Source: CAYWNA01 sp964459305
GTDB taxonomy: Bacteria; Planctomycetota; Planctomycetia; Pirellulales; Pirellulaceae
Length of the DNA stretch: 42,103 nucleotides
NCBI GenBank assembly: GCA_964459305.1
Contig: CAYWNA010000099.1
Span: 1 to 42,103 of the forward strand
Reading direction: 5' to 3'
Shown here: positions 1-6,958 of the stretch, piece by piece
Position numbering within the stretch: the stretch's first letter is position 1
Layout of the letters: each line of letters opens with the position of its first letter
The notes under the pieces: model-generated
What the model saw: the letters and a program-made list of their open reading frames with translations, nothing else
Told to the model about the DNA's origin: nothing
The model's database searches: none
Made by a program: the position numbers and the translations under genes

Positions 1-46
1 GCAGGAAATCATCCAAATCCGCCGCAAAACCACGGATGACACGGAA

Positions 47-1018
47 TCACACCCCCGCAAACAGTGTCACGTTCGACGAGGCCAACGCGGTGTAGTCGCT
101 GTCGCCGGTCGTCGCCGTGCCGTCCTGCGTCACACGGTCCGCCGTCACCGCCACGTCCACCGGATTGCTGATCGTCACCGAGAACCCCAACGCCGTACCT
201 TCCGTCTCCGATGGAGCATTGATGCTGATCACCGCGCTGTCGTCGTTGGTGATCGTCCCGGTGCCCGTCAGCGTCGCGCCTCCGCCGCTGAACGTCACGT
301 CACGACCGCCAGCGGCCAGCGAACTCAGCACCAGATCCAGCATCTCGTTCGCCTCTACCTTGCTGTCCGACGTGGTGCTCACCGGAATCGCGAAGGGCGT
401 CGTCGATTCGGCGGCAAACAGTGTCACGTTCGACGAGGTCAACCCCGTGTAGTCGCTGTCTCCCGTCGTCGCCGTGCCGTCCTGTGTTACGCGGTCCGCC
501 GTCAGCGCCACGTCCACCGGGCTGCTGATCGTTACCGAAAAGCCCAACGCCGTACCTTCCGCCTCGGACGGAGCGTTGATGCTGATCACGGCGCTGTCGT
601 TATCAGCGACCGTGACGTCCTGAGTGGTTGTCGCGCCCAGCTCGATCCCGGCAGACGGATTCGAGATCGTCAGTGTGGCCGTCTCGCCGACTTCGACCAG
701 CGTGTCGTCCTGGACCGTGAACGTGACGGTTCCCGTTATCGCGCCATCCAGAATGGTGATCTGGGTGTTCGACAGCGCGTAATCACCGGCGGTAACGTTC
801 GTGCCAGTAACGGCCAGATCGACCGTTTGATCCCCCGTCACCCCACTGTCGGCCGTAGCGGTGATCGTGACCACCGTACCCGCGGCTTCGGTCCCGGAGT
901 TGGTATCGACGGACAGGTTGACCGCCGGGACGGAGGCGGCAGCCGTCAATTCCACGTCGTTGCCGTCGCCACCAACGTAGCTGATCTGCAGGTCCAGACC
1001 ATTAATCTGTGCTCCCAC
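47..1018 (-). CDS. Calx-beta repeat protein fragment, 3' part of a frameshifted LEPR-XLL gene
   Basis: This frame encodes a repetitive extracellular segment. It begins at a GTG codon, but the frame stays open upstream to about 1100 and reads on naturally from the neighbouring LEPR-XLL gene (FLIINNDFIEPVITGV), so it is most likely the continuation of that gene after a one-base frameshift. It contains three Calx-beta-like modules. The first (about residues 35-141) differs from the others. The second (143-261) and third (262-320, cut) are nearly identical, each opening AVISINAPSE and carrying an acidic ITNDDS or VADNDS linker typical of calcium-binding beta modules. The third stops abruptly after TLFAG: the DNA loses similarity to the previous unit at position 57 and a TGA follows. 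Surface location is inferred. It could be a pseudogene or an assembly error at a repeat edge. Confidence 0.6.
   Translation of the reverse strand: MGAQINGLDLQISYVGGDGNDVELTAAASVPAVNLSVDTNSGTEAAGTVVTITATADSGVTGDQTVDLAVTGTNVTAGDYALSNTQITILDGAITGTVTFTVQDDTLVEVGETATLTISNPSAGIELGATTTQDVTVADNDSAVISINAPSEAEGTALGFSVTISSPVDVALTADRVTQDGTATTGDSDYTGLTSSNVTLFAAESTTPFAIPVSTTSDSKVEANEMLDLVLSSLAAGGRDVTFSGGGATLTGTGTITNDDSAVISINAPSETEGTALGFSVTISNPVDVAVTADRVTQDGTATTGDSDYTALASSNVTLFAGV
57..592 (-). repeat. Tandem 357-bp DNA repeats encoding Calx-beta modules
   Basis: Two head-to-tail units with a period of 357 bp (119 codons): a full unit at 236-592 and a partial one at 57-235. They match almost base for base, for example the GTGTCACGTTCGACGAGG stretches at 64 and 421. 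Such close copies are typical of recently amplified adhesin modules. They also make short-read assemblers stop or collapse, which may explain why the similarity ends suddenly at 57 close to the window edge. Confidence 0.85.
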
Positions 1019-1070
1019 GGTCGCGCCTTCTGCGACCGCATTGACGCCGGTGATGACGGGTTCGATGAAG

Positions 1071-2330
1071 TCATTGTTGATGATGAGGAACGAATTGCCG
1101 GCCGCTCAGCCCCGCGCCGATGCCGCTGCCCGTGAAGTCAAAGTCGTTGGCGTCCAGGTCCATGGCCACCGTCCCGGTGACGTTGATCACGTCGAACTGT
1201 CCTGGACCGGCGTCGATCTCGACATTGAACGTCGAATTGTGGGTAAAGTTCAAGTTGCCGGTGTTGATGGTGCCGGGGCTCAGGCCGGGCGCAATTGTGC
1301 CGAAAGCGTTCACGTTCACTGGGCCACTCACCGTACCGGTGCCGCCCAGCGTGCCCCCGTTGTTCACCGCGACGACACTCCCGGCCGCCGTGCTTCCATT
1401 CACCAGCAGCGTGCCCGCGTTGATCGTCGTCGCGCCGGTGTACGTGTTGGCTCCGCTCAGCGTCTGCGTGCCGGTACCGATCTTGGTTAATGAAGTAATA
1501 TCACCAGGAGCGTTATTATCCCGAATCACGCCGGAGAAGGTGCCACCGCCATCGTTGCCGCCGACAGTGAGACTCGCATTCGACACAGCCACAACTTGCC
1601 CGGCGCCTGTGAGACCATCGATCGTCTCGCTGGCCTGCACGGCGAACTGGGACCCCGCATCCACATGCACCGAGGAAGCATCCGGAATGTTTGCACCGTT
1701 TTGCGGATTCAGTTCCGAATTCCCTTGCACGGTTACATCACCAGTGAACGTGTTTGATGCGTAAAGATAGGCGTCATTTCCGCCGTCGATCGTCAACCCA
1801 TTGGTTCCCGAGATGACGCCCCATTGGTAGAAGTAGCCACCGCTTGAGTTGAACGTCGTATCATTGATGCTTAGGGCAGTGTTGATCCACGCAAAGCCAT
1901 TCAGAAGCTCAATCCCAGTACCGGAAACCGCCAAGCCAACCGTCTCGGCACCACCCACGACGAAGTTGTTCGGGGTGCTCTCGCTGAACCGCAGCGTGGT
2001 ATCAGTCAACCCGGCAATGTCGTTGTTCGTCGAGAGGCCAGCGGGGTCGGCAAAACCAGCGGTAGTATCGTCGAAAACCAAGGTGTGACCCGAACCAGCC
2101 GGCGCAGTGTCGCCTACCCAGTTGGCGCCAGTGCTCCAGAGGCTGTCCCCAGCGTCACCCTGCCACAAGAAGGTCGCCAGAACAATACGCGCCTCCAACG
2201 GCTCCAGCGCCAACTGCCGAGCCATCTCACTCCGGAAAGCAGCTTTGCGAGCCCTGCGGCTTCTCTTGTTGCGTGGAGTTGTGTGCTGGTCCCGATTTGC
2301 GTCGCGATCGAACAGGTTGCGGAATAACAC
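1071..2330 (-). CDS. LEPR-XLL domain protein with autotransporter-associated beta-strand repeats
   Basis: Large planctomycete surface-protein N-terminus. Residues about 20-52 form a basic stretch followed by LALEPLEARIVLA, the LEPR-XLL motif found at the start of many planctomycete giant or surface proteins. The rest is glycine-, asparagine- and threonine-rich beta-strand sequence with a passenger-associated repeat (GTGTQTLSGANTYTGATT, then INAGTLLVNGS), as in autotransporter passengers. The chosen start is GTG at 2330; an ATG at 2225 would cut away most of the basic stretch. The reading ends in a foreign tail (RQFVPHHQQ) because one extra base lies in the GGCCGGC stretch at about 1097-1106. 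In the next frame the protein continues into the Calx-beta segment ending at 47. Function is probably structural or adhesive, by inference. Confidence 0.7.
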   Translation of the reverse strand: MLFRNLFDRDANRDQHTTPRNKRSRRARKAAFRSEMARQLALEPLEARIVLATFLWQGDAGDSLWSTGANWVGDTAPAGSGHTLVFDDTTAGFADPAGLSTNNDIAGLTDTTLRFSESTPNNFVVGGAETVGLAVSGTGIELLNGFAWINTALSINDTTFNSSGGYFYQWGVISGTNGLTIDGGNDAYLYASNTFTGDVTVQGNSELNPQNGANIPDASSVHVDAGSQFAVQASETIDGLTGAGQVVAVSNASLTVGGNDGGGTFSGVIRDNNAPGDITSLTKIGTGTQTLSGANTYTGATTINAGTLLVNGSTAAGSVVAVNNGGTLGGTGTVSGPVNVNAFGTIAPGLSPGTINTGNLNFTHNSTFNVEIDAGPGQFDVINVTGTVAMDLDANDFDFTGSGIGAGLSGRQFVPHHQQ

Positions 2331-2787
2331 GGCTAGGCCCTCTCAATCGTTAGGGAAGTCTGATCACCACCGACGAAATTCGCCCGGCGGAAATGGTTCA
2401 AAGATGCACCTCATGGCGACTGGCTCGACCAGCCAGCGCAAACGAAAAAGGCATAATCAGCGCACGATTGCGCCAATTAGACAATCTGGGAGATAATGGT
2501 AATGTGCGACAATAGGGAAAGTCAATCAGATAAGTGGGATTTTCCATTTTTTTCGGGCATTCTCGTAGCTTCTCTGTACGGGTAAACCAACGCAACAAAA
2601 CCGTCAACGAATTTGCGCCGTCCGGGCTCCGGAAGAGGGCTTCTTGCGGCTGGTTGAACGAGGTCGTGAGGGATAGATAGCTGGGAGATGTGCTGATCCA
2701 ACGTGTGGTTCACACGCCGGACGGCGCTCTTGTCCGCCTTGATGGGTGCTGTAGAATGCCATCGCAACCCGAGGGTGGAGGTCGCTC
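2331..2787. other. Divergent intergenic region, no gene
   Basis: This stretch separates the LEPR-XLL gene (leftward) from glcD (rightward) and must hold both promoters. It contains a relatively AT-rich patch around 2500-2560. I see no convincing coding frame, palindrome or recognisable operator. The only clear signal is the GGAGG ribosome binding site of glcD at 2777-2781. Confidence 0.5.
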
Positions 2788-4182
2788 ATGGCAATATCCG
2801 AACTGCTCGAAGCACTAGCCCAAACCTATCCCGAGGACCGGCTTTTGACCGGCCCGGCCGAGTTGGTGCCTTATGAGTCGGATGGCTTGACGGCGTTTCG
2901 TGTCAAGCCGGCCGGGGTCGTGCTGCCTGTGACGCAAGAGGAAGTCGTCCGGACCGTCCAGTTGTGCCATCGCCACGGGGTCCCATTCATGGCCCGCGGA
3001 AGCGCCACTAGTCTGAGCGGTGGTTCGGTGCCCGTCGAGGACGGTTTGGTGATCGCGCTGAATCGGCTGAATCGCGTCGTCAGCTACGATCCGCGGCAGA
3101 GAGTCGCCGTGGTCGAGCCTGGAGTGGTCAACTGGAAGGTGAGTCAAACATCCGCCAGCGATGGACTGTACTATGCGCCCGATCCGTCCAGCGGTCCGGT
3201 GTGCACCATCGGCGGCAACATCGCATTTAACTCAGGCGGTGCCCACTGCCTGAAATACGGCATGACGGCCAATCATGTGCTTGGGATCAAGGCCGTGCTG
3301 CCCGACGGCGAAGTTGTGCACCTTGGCAGCGACAGCCTGGAACCGTGCGGTCCCGACTTGACCGGGATGTTCATCGGTTCCGAAGGTCTTTTCGGCATCG
3401 CTCTGGAAATCACCTTGCGGCTGTTGCCCAAACCCGAAGCGTTCAAGACCGTGCTGGCCGCGTACGACTCGCTCAGGCGGGCCGGAGACGGCGTGGCCAT
3501 GGTTGTCGCTGCGGGTCTGCTGCCGGGGGCCATCGAAATCATGGACCGGCTGGCGATCGATGCCGCCGAAGCGGCTGTGAGCGCGGGCTATCCGAGCGAT
3601 GCCAAAGCCGTGCTGATCGTGGAACTGGAGGGTCCCAGCGAGGAAGTCGAGGCCGAACAACCGCGGCTGATGGAAGTGCTGGAACGCTCCGGGGCGTACG
3701 AGATACGCGTGGCGCGCGACGATGCCGAGCGCGGCGTGATCTGGAGAGGACGCAAAAGCGCCTTCTCGGCCGTGGGCCGGCTCAGTCCCGATTACATCGT
3801 ACAAGACGGCGTGGTGCCGCGGACCAAGCTGGGCGAAGCACTGGGCGAAATCGAACGCCTGAGCGGCCAGTACGATCTCCGGGTGGCTAACGTGTTTCAT
3901 GCCGGCGACGGCAATCTCCACCCGTTGATCCTGTACGATGGGCGCAAGCCGGGCGCGGTGGAACGTGCCGAGCAACTGGCCGATGAGATCCTGCAAATGT
4001 GCATCCGGCTGGGTGGCTCCGTCACTGGCGAGCACGGCGTCGGCCTGGAGAAACGCGACGCCTTGCGGCAAATGTTCGGGCCGAACGACACGGAGTTTAT
4101 GGTTCGGATTCACCAGTCCGTCGATCCGGAACAGTTGGCCAACCGAGGCAAGATGTTCGAGTATGCTTCGACTCCGCAATGA
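2788..4182 (+). CDS. glcD: Glycolate oxidase subunit GlcD (FAD-linked oxidase)
   Basis: FAD-binding catalytic subunit that oxidises glycolate to glyoxylate, acting with GlcE and GlcF at the membrane. The 464-residue length fits the family. An N-terminal PCMH-type FAD-binding domain spans about residues 35-215: VLPVTQEEV, then the flavin-binding segment ARGSATSLSGGSVP, then GGNIAFNSGG. The C-terminal FAD-oxidase domain follows, with the conserved end FHAGDGNLHP and TGEHGVGLEKR that marks the GlcD/D-lactate dehydrogenase group. ATG at 2788 is preceded by GGAGG at a suitable distance. It is first in a glcD-glcE-glcF run. A GlcD-like D-lactate dehydrogenase is the main alternative, but the presence of GlcE and GlcF favours glycolate oxidase. 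Confidence 0.93.
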   Translation: MAISELLEALAQTYPEDRLLTGPAELVPYESDGLTAFRVKPAGVVLPVTQEEVVRTVQLCHRHGVPFMARGSATSLSGGSVPVEDGLVIALNRLNRVVSYDPRQRVAVVEPGVVNWKVSQTSASDGLYYAPDPSSGPVCTIGGNIAFNSGGAHCLKYGMTANHVLGIKAVLPDGEVVHLGSDSLEPCGPDLTGMFIGSEGLFGIALEITLRLLPKPEAFKTVLAAYDSLRRAGDGVAMVVAAGLLPGAIEIMDRLAIDAAEAAVSAGYPSDAKAVLIVELEGPSEEVEAEQPRLMEVLERSGAYEIRVARDDAERGVIWRGRKSAFSAVGRLSPDYIVQDGVVPRTKLGEALGEIERLSGQYDLRVANVFHAGDGNLHPLILYDGRKPGAVERAEQLADEILQMCIRLGGSVTGEHGVGLEKRDALRQMFGPNDTEFMVRIHQSVDPEQLANRGKMFEYASTPQ

Positions 4183-4230
4183 CCGGACTGCGCAAAAAGA
4201 AAGCTCAACCGATTGATAACTGTCGCATAT

Positions 4231-4287
4231 GTAGGACGGGTCTCCCGACCCGTCAGCAAGGGAGACGGGTCGGGAGACCCGTCCTAC
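4231..4287. repeat. GTAG-type palindromic repeat between glcD and glcE
   Basis: A perfect 24-bp inverted repeat: left arm 4231-4254 starting GTAGGACGGGTCTCCC, right arm 4264-4287 ending CTAC, with a 9-base loop. It belongs to the set of GTAG...CTAC palindromes in this window. It lies inside a probable operon, so as RNA it would fold into a strong hairpin that could attenuate or stabilise the glc transcript. Confidence 0.9.
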
Positions 4288-4340
4288 GGTAGCTATTTCC
4301 CCGTATACCCTGAGCTCAACAGTTCGTAGATTTCTCGACC

Positions 4341-5435
4341 ATGGATACCGCAACAACGATCGAGCAGATTCAGGATGCCGTACGGGAACGGTCGTCTCTC
4401 CGAGTCGCCGCCGGTGGGAGCAAGCCGGCGCTTTCGGCCGATGCCGATTTATCGCTTGCCGGGCTGAGCGGGGTGTTGGAGTACGATCCGAACGAGTTCA
4501 CCTTCACGGCCCTGGCGGGCACGCCGATCGCCGACGTCGAGAAGTTGGTGGCCGAGCACGGTCAATACTTGCCATTCGATCCTCCGCTGGCCCGTTCCGG
4601 CGCGACGCTGGGTGGAACGGTCGCGGCCGGCCTGTCCGGCCCGGGACGTTACCGCTACGGCGGAGTGCGCGACTTCCTGCTGGGCATCCGCTTCGTCAAT
4701 GGCGAAGGCGAATTGGTGCGGGGCGGTGGCAAGGTGGTCAAGAACGTGGCCGGTTTCGAGCTGCCCAAGCTGATGGTGGGCAGTCTGGGCCGATACGGGA
4801 TCATGGTCGAACTCTGCTTCAAGGTGTTTCCCGCTCCCGCCGCCACCGCGACGGTCGGCGTGGATTGTCCCGATCTTGGGGCCGCATTGGAAACGATGCA
4901 CCGGCTCGCGGTTTCTCCGCTGGACCTTGCTTGTTTGGACTTGGAACCGCCCGCTCGCCTTTGGATCCGCATCGGTGGCCTGACGGAGAGTCTGTCCAAA
5001 CGCATTGAACGTCTGCGCGGAACGCTTGCAGGCGTCGGCACGCTTGTGGACATTCCCGATGATCAAGAGGCCGGCCTGTGGGACGACGTTCGGGAGTTTG
5101 CCTGGATGCCGGAAGGCCACGGGCTGGTAAAGGTCCCGCTCGCGCCCGCCCAGATCCCGCAATCCGAGCAGTTGCTGGAGTCTTGCGAACCGGTGGTTCC
5201 GCGTCGCTACAGCGTCGGCGGCAATGTGCTTTGGTTGGCGTGGCCGAACGTGTTGCCACCGTCCAGATTGGAGGAGATCCTGGCGGCGCTTGATCGGCCG
5301 GCCCTTGCCCTGACCGGGCGCTGGCCCGATCCGCGGTTGGGGTGCCAAACCGACGGCGTGTTTGCGGATCGGTTGCTTCGAGTATTGGACCCTGAAGGCC
5401 GGTTCCGCCGTCGATCGGAACCTGCAGCGAGCTGA
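4341..5435 (+). CDS. glcE: Glycolate oxidase FAD-binding subunit GlcE
   Basis: Second FAD-binding subunit of glycolate oxidase. It resembles the N-terminal half of GlcD but is shorter (364 residues), as expected for GlcE. It shows the PCMH flavin domain: RVAAGGSKPAL (about 21-31), PFDPPLARSGATLGGTVAAG (about 78-97) and VVKNVAGFELPKLMVGSLGR, the GlcE signature segment. The C-terminal half is a reduced FAD-oxidase cap. No strong ribosome binding site is seen before ATG 4341. The gene is separated from glcD by 158 bp holding a palindrome and is followed by glcF after 17 bp. Confidence 0.9.
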   Translation: MDTATTIEQIQDAVRERSSLRVAAGGSKPALSADADLSLAGLSGVLEYDPNEFTFTALAGTPIADVEKLVAEHGQYLPFDPPLARSGATLGGTVAAGLSGPGRYRYGGVRDFLLGIRFVNGEGELVRGGGKVVKNVAGFELPKLMVGSLGRYGIMVELCFKVFPAPAATATVGVDCPDLGAALETMHRLAVSPLDLACLDLEPPARLWIRIGGLTESLSKRIERLRGTLAGVGTLVDIPDDQEAGLWDDVREFAWMPEGHGLVKVPLAPAQIPQSEQLLESCEPVVPRRYSVGGNVLWLAWPNVLPPSRLEEILAALDRPALALTGRWPDPRLGCQTDGVFADRLLRVLDPEGRFRRRSEPAAS

Positions 5436-5452
5436 ATGTCACGGCGGTTGTC

Positions 5453-6724
5453 ATGCAACACGAGATACCCAACGACAAAATTGGCTCTCTCGGCGAACCG
5501 ATGAGTCGGGCCGTGGAAGCTTGTGTGCATTGCGGCTTTTGTTTGCCGACATGCCCCACGTACGCTGTGCTGGGCGAAGAGATGGACTCGCCGCGCGGGC
5601 GAGTCTTCCTGATGAGGGACCTGTTGGAAGGCAAGCTGGATGCGAATGACGCCGCCGTGTACCTCGACCGTTGCCTTGGGTGTTTGGGGTGTGTCACCGT
5701 GTGTCCGTCGGGTGTGGAATTCGGCGAGTTGATCACGCCGTTCCGGATGAATGCCGAAGCCACGCGCAAACGCACTCTGACCGACCGGCTGCTTCGCCAG
5801 CTCTTGCTTCGGACGCTGCCTTATCCAGGCCGTTTCCGAACGATGGCCACGTTGGGCCGGTTGGCCAAGCCGATGAGCGGTCTATTGCCGGGCCGCCTTC
5901 GCGAGATGCTCGGTCTGTTGCCCGATAAGCTCCCAAAGCGACAGCCGCTGCCGGAAGTGCATCCGGCAGAAGGGGAACGGCGAGCCCGGGTTGCGCTGTT
6001 AGTCGGTTGCGCGCAACAAGTGTTAGCGCCAAAAATCAACTGGGCGACGCTGCGCGTGCTGGCTCGAAACGGTGTCGAAGTGGTCGTCCCCAAGGACCAA
6101 GGCTGCTGCGGTGCACTGGCCGCCCATACGGGCGCTGGCAACGAAGCCAAGGCTTGCGCGCGGCGGAATCTGAGAGCTTTTCCTGATGACGTCGACGCCG
6201 TGGTCACCAACGCGGCTGGCTGCGGTTCAGGTATGCACGAATATCCGCTGTGGCTGAAGGGAGAGCCGGAGGAGGCTGCCGCGGTGGCACTCGCGGCAAA
6301 AGTCAAGGACGTGAGCGTGCTCCTGACCGAATTGGGCGCCAAGCCGCCTGGCACGTTGGCCGAGCCGCTGCGTGTGGCTTATCACGATTCGTGCCATCTA
6401 TCTCATGCGCAGAAGGTCACCTCCGAGCCACGCAGCCTGCTGGCGGCCATCCCGAAGGTCGAACTGCTGGAAGTGCCCGACGGAGAAATCTGCTGCGGAT
6501 CGGCCGGCACGTATAACGTTGAACAACCACACATCGCCGCCGAATTGGGCAAACGCAAAGTGCATGCGATCCTTTCCACAGGAGCCCAAGCCGTGGTCGC
6601 CGGGAATATCGGCTGCATTATGCAGATCGAAGCCCACCTTCGTCGCGAAGGCAAGGCACTGCCCGTGTACCACACCATGCAACTGCTGGATCTAGCGTAC
6701 GGTTCGGAACGGACGACGGGATAG
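5453..6724 (+). CDS. glcF: Glycolate oxidase iron-sulfur subunit GlcF
   Basis: Electron-transfer subunit that passes electrons from the GlcD/GlcE flavins to the quinone pool. The N-terminus carries two [4Fe-4S] ferredoxin motifs: Cys24, 27, 30, 34 (CVHCGFCLPTC) and Cys74, 77, 80, 84 (CLGCLGCVTVC). The rest holds two CCG domains, with CCG at residues 217-219 and 346-348 and partner cysteines near 256 and 313, as in heterodisulfide-reductase-like subunits. Length of 423 is normal. It starts 17 bp after glcE and ends the operon. A palindrome at 6861-6913 separates it from the converging AmmeMemoRadiSam gene. Confidence 0.93.
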   Translation: MQHEIPNDKIGSLGEPMSRAVEACVHCGFCLPTCPTYAVLGEEMDSPRGRVFLMRDLLEGKLDANDAAVYLDRCLGCLGCVTVCPSGVEFGELITPFRMNAEATRKRTLTDRLLRQLLLRTLPYPGRFRTMATLGRLAKPMSGLLPGRLREMLGLLPDKLPKRQPLPEVHPAEGERRARVALLVGCAQQVLAPKINWATLRVLARNGVEVVVPKDQGCCGALAAHTGAGNEAKACARRNLRAFPDDVDAVVTNAAGCGSGMHEYPLWLKGEPEEAAAVALAAKVKDVSVLLTELGAKPPGTLAEPLRVAYHDSCHLSHAQKVTSEPRSLLAAIPKVELLEVPDGEICCGSAGTYNVEQPHIAAELGKRKVHAILSTGAQAVVAGNIGCIMQIEAHLRREGKALPVYHTMQLLDLAYGSERTTG

Positions 6725-6860
6725 CCGGTGGCTGGATACTGGATGCCAGATGCACTCGTCTAAACGATTGCACGATCCTACCCACCACAGCCGCGCACGC
6801 TCCAGCATCTGACAACCAGCATCTATACCGCTCGCGGTCAAGTTCGACACATCAAATAGA

Positions 6861-6913
6861 AACCCGACGCGTAAGCGAGGCAACGCGTTACGCCCTCGCT
6901 TACGCGTCGGGTT
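6861..6913. repeat. Perfect 20-bp inverted repeat between convergent genes
   Basis: Left arm 6861-6880 (AACCCGACGCGTAAGCGAGG) pairs perfectly with 6894-6913. The loop of 13 bases itself contains the palindrome ACGCGT. It lies between glcF (rightward) and the leftward gene ending at 6959, so it could work as a bidirectional terminator, although no T-run follows. The rest of 6725-6958 shows no gene. Confidence 0.85.
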
Positions 6914-6958
6914 ACGATCAATCTGGCCCGCGGGCGGTGTGGCATCCAGCACAGATTC

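Noticed and set aside
57..592. Tandem repeats considered as a CRISPR array
   Set aside because: Units are 357 bp, contiguous without spacers and coding for Calx-beta modules.
3232..4356. Long minus-strand frame opposite glcD
   Set aside because: It is antisense to a clearly conserved FAD-oxidase gene, is rich in His, Gln and Arg, and has no family-like motif or ribosome binding site.
4449..5775. Long minus-strand frames opposite glcE and the start of glcF
   Set aside because: Shadow frames caused by codon bias of the real genes; Arg- and Pro-rich, without motifs.
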